The notes under the pieces: model-generated
The model's input: the letters and a program-made list of their open reading frames with translations, nothing else
The model's database searches: none
What the model was told of the DNA's origin: nothing
Assembly (NCBI RefSeq): GCF_014203835.1
Contig: NZ_JACHJW010000001.1
Location: 2,565,176-2,629,175, forward strand
Origin: Micromonospora polyrhachis
Lineage (GTDB): Bacteria; Actinomycetota; Actinomycetes; Mycobacteriales; Micromonosporaceae
Length of the DNA: 64,000 bases
Reading direction: 5' to 3'
Shown: positions 15,563 to 21,825 of the stretch, in pieces
Layout: every line of letters starts with the position of its first letter
Position numbering within the stretch: the stretch's first letter is position 1
Translations under genes and position numbers: made by a program

Positions 15563-16485
15563 CCCGGCCGCTGGACCCGGGCTGCCAGGAGGAGTTCCGG
15601 GACGACCAGCGGTTACTGGACGTACTGGTCCCGACCCGGGACCGCCCGGCTGAACTGGCCGTCACCCTCTCCGGACTGGCCGCGCAGGGTGGTGAGGGTG
15701 CGGACGGGTTCGGGGTGGTGGTCAGCGACCAGTCCGACGGGCCAGCCCCCTGGACCGATCCGGCGGTGGCGGCGATGGTGCGAGTGTTGCGACATCGGGG
15801 ACATCCGGTGCTGCTCACCCGACGGCTGCCCCGGCGCGGGCTCGCCGAGCATCGCGCCTACCTGCTCGACCAGTCGGCCGCCCGGTACGTCCTCTACCTC
15901 GACGACGACGTCTGGCTCGAACCGGACACCGTGGACCGGTTGCTGACCGCGATCGGCGAACTGGGCTGCGGCTTCGTCGGCAACGCCGTACACGGGTTGT
16001 CCTATCTGCACGACGTACGGCCGGAGACCCACCGGCACTATGTGGAGTGGACCGGGCCGCCGGAGCCGGAGGAGATCCGGCCGGAGACGCCGGAGTGGGA
16101 CCGGGCGCAGATCCACTCGGCGGCGAACCTGCTGCACGTCACCGCCGCCCGCCGGCTGCCCTCGGGACAGTGGCGGGCATACAAGGTGTCCTGGATCGGC
16201 GGGTGTGTGCTCTACGACGCGGCCCGACTGCGAGCGGCTGGCGGATTCGACTTCTGGCCTCAGGTGGGCGAGCGGCACCAGGGCGAGGACGTCGCCGCCC
16301 AGCTCACCGTGATGCGTCGGTACGGCGGGGCCGGCATCCTGCCCAGCGGGGCCTACCACCTGGAGTCACCGACCACGGTCACCGAGCGGGACGTCGAGGC
16401 GTGGGAGGTGGTGCTCACCGGCGGTCCGACGAGTCCACCAGGTCCGCCACCGCCGCCAGCACCTCCACCACCGGTACGTCGGTGA
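15559..16485 (+). CDS. Family 2-like glycosyltransferase
   Basis: A 308-residue GT-A-fold transferase: LLDVLVPTRDRPAELAVTLS at the N-terminus, VVSDQSDG, and the nucleotide/metal site YVLYLDDDVWLEP. Later SWIGGCVLYDAARLRAAGGF and GERHQGEDVAAQL resemble GT2 acceptor and ED motifs. GTG 15559 overlaps the hldE stop, so the transferase probably uses the heptose nucleotide or a related sugar. The last roughly 24 residues are a Pro-rich tail (PPGPPPPPAPPPPVRR) encoded where the gene overlaps the convergent GT9 gene by 71 bp; this tail may be recently acquired. Confidence 0.82.
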   Translation: MTRPLDPGCQEEFRDDQRLLDVLVPTRDRPAELAVTLSGLAAQGGEGADGFGVVVSDQSDGPAPWTDPAVAAMVRVLRHRGHPVLLTRRLPRRGLAEHRAYLLDQSAARYVLYLDDDVWLEPDTVDRLLTAIGELGCGFVGNAVHGLSYLHDVRPETHRHYVEWTGPPEPEEIRPETPEWDRAQIHSAANLLHVTAARRLPSGQWRAYKVSWIGGCVLYDAARLRAAGGFDFWPQVGERHQGEDVAAQLTVMRRYGGAGILPSGAYHLESPTTVTERDVEAWEVVLTGGPTSPPGPPPPPAPPPPVRR

Positions 16486-17545
16486 CGAAGGAAACCCGGT
16501 GCGGGCAGTCCCCGTCGCCGGGCCGGTCCGGGTAGATCTCCCGGCTACAGTCGACGCCGCAGACCGGGCAGTTGAGGGTCCACGAGCCGATCGGCCGGTG
16601 CCGGGCGCGCAGCGGGGTCGCGCAGTTGAGCAGGTTGCCGACCCAGAAGATGCCGACGGTGGGGGTGCCGACCGCCGCCGCCACGTGCACCGGGCCGGTG
16701 TCGTTGGAGATCACCACCCGGCAGTCGGCGTAGCAGCCGATCAGGCCGCCCAGGGACAGCTCGCCGACCAGGGACCGGACCGGCACCCGGGCCGCCGTGA
16801 CCACCCGCTCGGCCAGTTCACGCTCGTCCGGCGTGCCGGTGACCAGCACTTCGTACCCGTCGGCGACCAGGGCGTCGGCCACCTCGGCGAAGCGTTCCGC
16901 GGGCCAGCGGCGGCGGGGGTCGCTGGCCCCGGGATGCAGGGCGATCCGGGGTACGTCCGGCGGCCCTACCACGTCCCGCGCCTCGGTTCGGTCCGCCTCG
17001 GTCACCGCCAGGTACGGGGTCAGCCGGACCGGTGGTGCGCCCACCAGACCGGCCACCTCCAGGTAGCGCACCACCTCCGGCTGGTAGTAGACGTAGCGCA
17101 TCCACCGGTCCAGGGGTGGGGCGTTCTCGGCGCGGAGTCCGGCGGTGATCCGGGCACCCAAAGCGGAGATCACCGGGTTGGAGTTGGCACCGCCACCGTG
17201 CATCTGTAGCGCGAGGTCGAACCGTTCCCGGCGGGCTGCGGCGAGGAAGTCGGCCATCGCCTCCTTCGACGGTGGCGCCTCACCGGCTCCGGCGGCGCGG
17301 ATGCCCTCGGCGGGGGGCACCACCAGCACCCGGTCGACCGGGCCGGGTCGTTCGGCGAGCAGACGGGCGTGCCAGGGTGCCCCGATCAGCACCAGTTCGG
17401 CATCCGGGTAGGCGGCCCGTAGGGCGTCCAAAGCCGGCAGTACGAAGATGAAGTCACCCAGGGCGTTGGCCCGCAGTACGGCGATGCGCTCGACGTCGGA
17501 CACCCGGTCGCTGATCTGCCCGATCATGGTCCGACCACTGCTCAT
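16415..17545 (-). CDS. Family 9 glycosyltransferase (heptosyltransferase type)
   Basis: A 376-residue GT-B enzyme: IAVLRANALGDFIFVLPALD is the GT9 N-terminus; IALHPGASDPRRRWPAERFA and VVISNDTGPVHVAAAVGTPT form the nucleotide-sugar site. A Cys cluster near the C-terminus (NCPVCGVDC, then GDCPHR) suggests a structural zinc. In Gram-negatives GT9 adds ADP-heptose to LPS; here it pairs with HldE, so an extracellular heptose-containing glycan is plausible. I use ATG 17545, 14 bp after the Hsp20 stop; ATG 17527 is possible. Its 3' end overlaps the convergent GT2 gene. Confidence 0.82.
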   Translation of the reverse strand: MSSGRTMIGQISDRVSDVERIAVLRANALGDFIFVLPALDALRAAYPDAELVLIGAPWHARLLAERPGPVDRVLVVPPAEGIRAAGAGEAPPSKEAMADFLAAARRERFDLALQMHGGGANSNPVISALGARITAGLRAENAPPLDRWMRYVYYQPEVVRYLEVAGLVGAPPVRLTPYLAVTEADRTEARDVVGPPDVPRIALHPGASDPRRRWPAERFAEVADALVADGYEVLVTGTPDERELAERVVTAARVPVRSLVGELSLGGLIGCYADCRVVISNDTGPVHVAAAVGTPTVGIFWVGNLLNCATPLRARHRPIGSWTLNCPVCGVDCSREIYPDRPGDGDCPHRVSFVTDVPVVEVLAAVADLVDSSDRR

Positions 17546-17559
17546 GCCCCGGCTGCCGG

Positions 17560-18147
17560 TCAGGGGTGCTGCCACCGGGCGGTGCCGGGTGCGCCCGCTT
17601 CGGGGCGGTGCAGTTCCCGGTCGGCGGCCGGGTCACCGGCGATCGGCCGGGTGAGGCCGCCCTGGGGCGTACCCGCGCCGGGTTCGGGGTAGAGCCGTCG
17701 GCCGACGGTGATCGTGCGGGGGGCGGTGCGGGCCGCCTGGGGCAGCATGACGGTCAACAGCCCGTGGTCCATCACCGCGTCGATGTTGTCCAGGTCGGCC
17801 TGTGCCGGCAGGTTGATCCGGTATTCGAAGCCCCGGGTACGGGAGCCGGTGCCCGCCATGCCGTGATCGGCGTTGACCTCCTCCTCGGAACGGGCCCGGA
17901 TGCACAGTTCCCGCTCGTCGAGTTCGAGGGCGACCTCCTCGGGGGCGACTCCGGGCAGGCGGGCGACCACCGCCCAACCGGTTTCCGTCTTGCACAGTTC
18001 CACGTCGGGGCTGCCACCGCCGATGCTGGCCAGCGCCGAGCCGACCATGCGCCCCAGTCCGGACCGGAGGGTCTGTAGGTCGGCCACCGGGTCCCACCGC
18101 CGCTCGGCTGGGCGTTGTTTCTCCTGCTGTTCGCCATGCTCGGTCAT
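17560..18147 (-). CDS. Small heat-shock protein, Hsp20/alpha-crystallin family
   Basis: A 195-residue protein with an alpha-crystallin domain at about 48-145: DVELCKTETGWAVVARLPGV, PEEVALELDERELCIRARSE and FEYRINLPAQADLDNIDAVM with GLLTVMLPQ. It is an ATP-independent holdase that keeps unfolding proteins soluble. The long Gly/Pro-rich C-terminal extension (after about 150) is unusual, and the typical IXI tail motif is not obvious. It is directly upstream of the GT9 gene on the same strand, 14 bp away, probably co-transcribed. Confidence 0.85.
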   Translation of the reverse strand: MTEHGEQQEKQRPAERRWDPVADLQTLRSGLGRMVGSALASIGGGSPDVELCKTETGWAVVARLPGVAPEEVALELDERELCIRARSEEEVNADHGMAGTGSRTRGFEYRINLPAQADLDNIDAVMDHGLLTVMLPQAARTAPRTITVGRRLYPEPGAGTPQGGLTRPIAGDPAADRELHRPEAGAPGTARWQHP

Positions 18148-18198
18148 CGTGTTTCCACTCCTATTCCACCCGCCGGCCCACCATGTCCCCCAGCCCGC

Positions 18199-18314
18199 CG
18201 TGTCCCCTGTTTCGCGAGCCGGCTCGCCGTGTCCCCTGTTTCGCGAGCCGGCTCGCCGTGCCCCCTGTTTCGCGAGCCAGCTCGCCGGGCCTCCTATTTC
18301 GCGAGCCGGCTCGC
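18199..18314. repeat. 29-bp palindrome-containing minisatellite (4 copies) at the DUF2231 gene end
   Basis: Four head-to-tail 29-bp units at 18199-18227, 18228-18256, 18257-18285 and 18286-18314. Each contains GCGAGCCGGCTCGC, a perfect 14-bp palindrome (copy 3 has one change). Copies 1 and 2 are identical; copies 3 and 4 diverge. The DUF2231 gene ends inside copy 4, which alone carries TAG where the others read CAG. Confidence 0.9.
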
Positions 18315-18791
18315 CGGGCCGCCACGGAGGGAACTCGGCGCGTCGAGGTTCGCGTTGGGGTCCACGCCCACACCGAGGCGGTCGACCAGCTCGCCGCCGA
18401 ACCAGGCACCGAGCCCGGCTCCGACGATGGCGACGATCTCGATGGCGATCAGTGCGCCCCCGGCGGTGCGGTGATCGGCGGCCATCCGTACCGCCCAGAC
18501 CGCGGCGAAGAGCACGATCACGGCGCTGTTGGTAAGGGCGTGGGCGACGCCGATCCGCTTGGCCCGGGTGTGCCGGGGGATGGCCCGTAGGTCGACCGCA
18601 CCGGCCGCTGCGGCGAAGACGCCGCCGATCAGACCGACGACGATGTTCCAGTAGGCGACCTCGCCGAGGAACCGGGGACCGCCGAGGATGTCGATCACGT
18701 CGAAGATGACCGCCGTGACGAAGAGTGCCACGGGAAACATCACCAGCATCGGATGTACCGGGTGGCCCATGATCTTTACTCGGCTCTCCAT
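18294..18791 (-). CDS. DUF2231 membrane protein
   Basis: A 165-residue protein with four membrane helices, beginning MESRVKIMGHPVHPMLVMFP, the DUF2231 signature. Others include YWNIVVGLIGGVFAAAAGAV and LTNSAVIVLFAAVWAVRMAA. The family is of unknown function and is often linked to redox or cytochrome-like roles. ATG 18791 has a GGGAGGG ribosome binding site. The last residues (GPASRLAK) and the stop codon are encoded by the minisatellite, so the natural C-terminus has been replaced or extended by repeat expansion. Confidence 0.8.
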   Translation of the reverse strand: MESRVKIMGHPVHPMLVMFPVALFVTAVIFDVIDILGGPRFLGEVAYWNIVVGLIGGVFAAAAGAVDLRAIPRHTRAKRIGVAHALTNSAVIVLFAAVWAVRMAADHRTAGGALIAIEIVAIVGAGLGAWFGGELVDRLGVGVDPNANLDAPSSLRGGPASRLAK

Positions 18792-18954
18792 GGTCGCCCT
18801 CCCAGTTCGGCGGTCCGGCGCGCCTGTGGGTGAGGCCGTACCCGGTGGTCGGGGCGGCAAACCTCGCTGATGCGGGTTCGACCCCACCGCCTCGGTGTCC
18901 TCACCGGTCACATCACTCGACGTGAGCGCTAAAACCGACACATCTCTCTTCCCT

Positions 18955-18981
18955 CACTAAAGGGCAATTTAGTGCTAAATT
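18955..18981 (+). promoter_or_regulatory. Clustered TTTAG/CTAAA half-sites upstream of the TNT toxin gene
   Basis: AATTTAG-TG-CTAAATT (18966-18981) is a perfect inverted repeat; overlapping it, CACTAAA (18955-18961) pairs with TTTAGTG (18968-18974). Three half-sites in 27 bp suggest cooperative repressor binding. It stands 53 bp before the toxin start. Confidence 0.5.
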
Positions 18982-19034
18982 CGCAGGACACCCCGAAGAT
19001 TGGTCGTCATCAGTCTGGTTTTCGGAGGTTCCTG

Positions 19035-19820
19035 ATGAGGTACAGACGCGCCTTCCTCGCCGTACTGGCCGGTGCCGCCCTCGTACTCCCGCACCCGGCG
19101 GCTGTCCCCGCGTCGGACCGTCCGTTCCAGATGCAAGACCAGGACGAACGCGGCGGTCAGGCCGAATGGGGCGGCGGTGGCGGTGGCGTAAGCGGCTGTC
19201 GTCCCGGCACCCCTGCCCCAGCCGCCCCCACCGGGCGGTACCACGGGGATCGGGCGATCTTCGGCCCCGCCGAGCTGCCGGCCACCGCCCCGGTCGGCGA
19301 CCTGCTCCGCAACTACCGGCGGTTCGGCGCACTGGACCAGGCGAGCTTCCTGGAGCAGTACGGCAACGCCGCGAAGGACGGCTGGGTCTACCCACCGGCC
19401 CTCGGCTTCGTCGTCCTGCCCGACGGACGGCCGGTCAAGTTCGCCTTCGAGTTGCAGCCGGGTCACCGGATCGACCGGTTCGGCTTCCCCGGTGGCAGTT
19501 TCCTCGCCCCCGTCGGCACCCCGTACGCCCGGCGGGCCCTGCCCCCACAGTCGCTGAACACCCCGAGCCAGGCCCCGCTGGCCAACTACCACGTCTACTG
19601 CGTGGTCAAGCCGTTCACGGTGGACGCCGGACCGATCGCCCCCTGGTTCGCCCAGCCGGGCTTCGGCATCCAGTTCAAACTGGAGCAGAAGTACCTGCCC
19701 GAGGCGGGCCCGGCGCTCAACGTCACCTGGCTACTGGCCAATGGCTACCTGGTGGAGGAGGCTCCCGTTCCGGGAGACGACCCGGCGGTGGCGGGACAGG
19801 TCCGCACCCACTCCGCATGA
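19035..19820 (+). CDS. Secreted TNT-domain NAD(P)+ glycohydrolase toxin
   Basis: A 261-residue protein with a signal peptide (MRYRRAFLAVLAGAALVLPH, cleavage near residue 27) and a C-terminal TNT domain (about 117-240). Family signatures: GWVYPPALGFV, PGHRIDRFGFPGGSFLAPVG, TPYARRALPP and QPGFGIQFK. In M. tuberculosis CpnT and fungal NADases an Arg and a Gln at these places are needed for NAD hydrolysis; R148 (DRFG) and Q213 (GIQF) match. The protein is exported, so it may attack competitors or hosts. ATG 19035 has GGAGG at an ideal distance. A small gene downstream is a candidate immunity factor. Confidence 0.82.
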   Translation: MRYRRAFLAVLAGAALVLPHPAAVPASDRPFQMQDQDERGGQAEWGGGGGGVSGCRPGTPAPAAPTGRYHGDRAIFGPAELPATAPVGDLLRNYRRFGALDQASFLEQYGNAAKDGWVYPPALGFVVLPDGRPVKFAFELQPGHRIDRFGFPGGSFLAPVGTPYARRALPPQSLNTPSQAPLANYHVYCVVKPFTVDAGPIAPWFAQPGFGIQFKLEQKYLPEAGPALNVTWLLANGYLVEEAPVPGDDPAVAGQVRTHSA

Positions 19821-19830
19821 TCCGGGCGGA

Positions 19831-19836
19831 TAACCT
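19831..19836 (+). promoter_or_regulatory. -10 box TAACCT in front of the small gene after the toxin
   Basis: TAACCT ends 6 nt before GTG 19843, so the gene can be expressed leaderless, independently of the toxin promoter. Confidence 0.4.
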
Positions 19837-19842
19837 GCGCTG

Positions 19843-20109
19843 GTGGATCGGTACCAGCTCCGCGACGCCCTGCTGGCGGCCGGCGTGTCACCCGACGCGT
19901 TCCGGCTGACCGGCGTGCACGAGCCCGTGCCGGTTCCGGCCGACTTCTGGTTCCTCCGGCTGCGCATGGGCGGACCGAAGGGTGGGCAGCAGTGGGAGAT
20001 CGGTTCCCACGAGCGCGGCACCGACGAGGTACGCGCGCTGCTCGATTCGGAATCGGCTGCCTGCGCCCAGCTCTACCGCACCCTTACCGGCCGACCCACA
20101 CCACCTTGA
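19843..20109 (+). CDS. Small cytoplasmic protein, candidate TNT immunity factor
   Basis: An 88-residue protein without signal peptide or membrane segment. It has an N-terminal helix (YQLRDALLAAGVSPDAFRL), then HEPVPVPADFWFLRLR, WEIGSHERGTDEVRALLDSE and SAACAQLYRTL. I recall similar small proteins after TNT-domain genes in actinomycetes. The position 22 bp after a secreted NAD glycohydrolase, cytoplasmic location and its own leaderless promoter fit an immunity protein. It is much shorter than the known TNT immunity factor of M. tuberculosis (IFT), so homology cannot be assumed. The gene is probably real; the function is inference. Confidence 0.6.
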   Translation: MDRYQLRDALLAAGVSPDAFRLTGVHEPVPVPADFWFLRLRMGGPKGGQQWEIGSHERGTDEVRALLDSESAACAQLYRTLTGRPTPP

Positions 20110-20133
20110 CGCACGCGTACATGTCGATACCTT
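20106..20133 (+). promoter_or_regulatory. Promoter TTGACG-16-TACCTT of the phosphodiesterase-like gene
   Basis: TTGACG (20106-20111) overlaps the stop of the previous gene; TACCTT (20128-20133) ends 7 nt before GTG 20141. This is one of the better -35/-10 pairs in the window. Confidence 0.55.
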
Positions 20134-20140
20134 GATCGTT

Positions 20141-20956
20141 GTGAACATCAAGAAGTCGCGCGTATTCGCCATCGTGGGCGCCCTGACCGCCGGCCTCCTC
20201 ACGGTCGTCACGCCCGCCGCCCCGGCCGCCGCGCTGCCCGCCTGCCCGCAGATCTTCGGGCACGGCGGCTACCCGACCAAGGCCAACCCCTGGGACCGCG
20301 ACCAGGTACGGCAGCCCAACCATCCACGTGGTCTTACCGACCAGAAGAGTTGGGGGGCCAGCGGCGTCGAGGCCGACCTCCAGCTCACCAAGAACGGCAC
20401 CAAGGCGGTGATGTGGCACAACACCACGACCAACGGACTGACCGGCACCCGGAAGGCGATCACCGAGCTCTGGTGGGCCACCGGCAGCGACATGCTCAAG
20501 GGGCGGAAGATCAGCCGAGGCCCGTACACCGGCGAGACGGTCTACACCTTCCGTGAGTGGCTGGACGCCGTTCGCGCCCGGCAGATGATCGCCCTGGTGG
20601 AGGTCAAGGGAGAGGCCAAGCAGTCGCTGCTGAACACCGATTCGGCCATCAGGGCACGGGCGTGGCAGGAGATACTCGATCCGATCAAGGAGCGGATCGC
20701 GGGGCAGGAAATCATGATCTACACGCATGACGCCACGCTGAAGACCGAACTCGAAAAGCGGATCAAGGCTGCCGGGCTGGATGCCACCCTGACGAACCGC
20801 CCGACCTGGGTCGACTCGGTCGGCTGGGAGGAGCCACCGCCTGCCGCCTCAGGCAACCACACCAAGTGGCAGAGCACCCTCAACCAGGGCCCGAAGCGGA
20901 TCGCCACCAGTTGGACCAAGGACTACAAGACCTGGCTGGCCGGTAGGTGCGCCTGA
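20141..20956 (+). CDS. Secreted glycerophosphodiester phosphodiesterase-like protein
   Basis: A 271-residue protein with a signal peptide (IVGALTAGLLTVVTPAAPAA, cleavage near 31) and a GDPD-like TIM barrel. H41 in IFGHGGYPTKANP corresponds to the first catalytic His; GVEADLQLTKNGTKAVMWHN carries the E-x-D metal pair and a second His. Canonical GDPDs read HRG...ENT and HD; here they are HGG...KANP and HN, so specificity or activity may differ. Other motifs: LVEVKGEAKQ, EIMIYTHDATL. Probably degrades phospholipid or teichoic-acid derived diesters outside the cell. GTG 20141 fits a leaderless start. Confidence 0.72.
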   Translation: MNIKKSRVFAIVGALTAGLLTVVTPAAPAAALPACPQIFGHGGYPTKANPWDRDQVRQPNHPRGLTDQKSWGASGVEADLQLTKNGTKAVMWHNTTTNGLTGTRKAITELWWATGSDMLKGRKISRGPYTGETVYTFREWLDAVRARQMIALVEVKGEAKQSLLNTDSAIRARAWQEILDPIKERIAGQEIMIYTHDATLKTELEKRIKAAGLDATLTNRPTWVDSVGWEEPPPAASGNHTKWQSTLNQGPKRIATSWTKDYKTWLAGRCA

Positions 20957-20968
20957 GCTGACCCGTAC

Positions 20969-21017
20969 GCGGAGCGGGCAGCCGGCAAGGGCGGATCATC
21001 GTCGGCGCCCGCTCCGC
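20969..21017 (+). terminator. Terminator after the phosphodiesterase-like gene
   Basis: GCGGAGCGGG / CCCGCTCCGC stem (20969-20978 and 21008-21017) with a 29-nt loop, followed by TTGTGCTT. Confidence 0.5.
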
Positions 21018-21086
21018 TTGTGCTTGGAACGGCTGGTGAACCAGCCGCAGCCCGACCTACCCTGCTCTGCTCACGACGACCGAGGG

Positions 21087-21671
21087 TCAGTGGTGGTCAT
21101 CGGCAAGCAGCCGAGATACGGCTTCCGCCGCGAAGTCGGACACCGTTACCAGTTCGTCGCCCTGGTCGATTCGGCGAATGCATGCGTCGACCACGGCCTG
21201 GAGCACGGCGACAGTCAACTCCGGATGCGGTGGCCCCAACTCGCGGACAACCTGGGTGAGGGCCTCATGGAGCGAGACGTGCAGATTCTTCACGCGCTCG
21301 CGCGCGGACGGGGAGAGTGAGCCGCGCGAGATCGAGGCTCGCCAACCGTGGGTACCCCGCGCGGCCTGGTCGAGATTGGCCCTGACGTAGGCGGCGACCT
21401 GCTCCTTGGGCGTGGCCTCAGCCGCGATCGCTCGTTCCACTGCGTCGATCCAGGTGGGGAACTCGCGTGTCACGACGAGTTCCAACAGGTCTTCGATCGA
21501 GTCGAAGTAACGATAGATGCTGTTGCGTGCGATGCCGGCCCGCGCAGCGACCGCGCCAGCGGTGAGGGCCTCCACGCCGCCCTCGTTCAGGATTGCCTCA
21601 GCCGAGTCGATCAGCTGAGCGAGCCGCCGAGCCCGATGCTCACGGACACTACCAGCGTCAATCTTGGGCAT
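21087..21671 (-). CDS. TetR-family repressor of the divergent MMPL exporter
   Basis: A 194-residue TetR protein. The N-terminal HTH reads ARRLAQLIDSAEAILNEGG, LTAGAVAARAGIARNSIYRY and FDSIEDLLELVV; the rest is a helical ligand-binding domain. A perfect 22-bp palindrome lies in the divergent intergenic region, 100 bp from its start and 34 bp from the MMPL start, which implies autorepression and control of the exporter. The inducer is unknown. Confidence 0.88.
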   Translation of the reverse strand: MPKIDAGSVREHRARRLAQLIDSAEAILNEGGVEALTAGAVAARAGIARNSIYRYFDSIEDLLELVVTREFPTWIDAVERAIAAEATPKEQVAAYVRANLDQAARGTHGWRASISRGSLSPSARERVKNLHVSLHEALTQVVRELGPPHPELTVAVLQAVVDACIRRIDQGDELVTVSDFAAEAVSRLLADDHH

Positions 21672-21770
21672 TTTCTCCGCTCAGCCTCGGGCACGGCACG
21701 GTTCCGTCGCACGCCAATCTACCCCGGCATGCGGGGGCACTGAGGGGCGCTGTGCTAGCTTGACGACAAC

Positions 21771-21792
21771 TTAGCGACACCCCTGTCGCTAA
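21771..21792. promoter_or_regulatory. 22-bp palindromic operator between tetR and the MMPL gene
   Basis: TTAGCGACA-CCCC-TGTCGCTAA: perfect 9-bp arms with a 4-nt centre. This is the expected target of the divergent TetR protein. Confidence 0.8.
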
Positions 21793-21825
21793 ATTCTGTC
21801 CGCGCTCACTACCGAGGGCTACCCA

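Noticed and set aside
18199-18314. CRISPR-like appearance of the 29-bp tandem repeat
   Set aside because: Units abut directly with no spacers and there are no cas genes; the same holds for 44401-44487.
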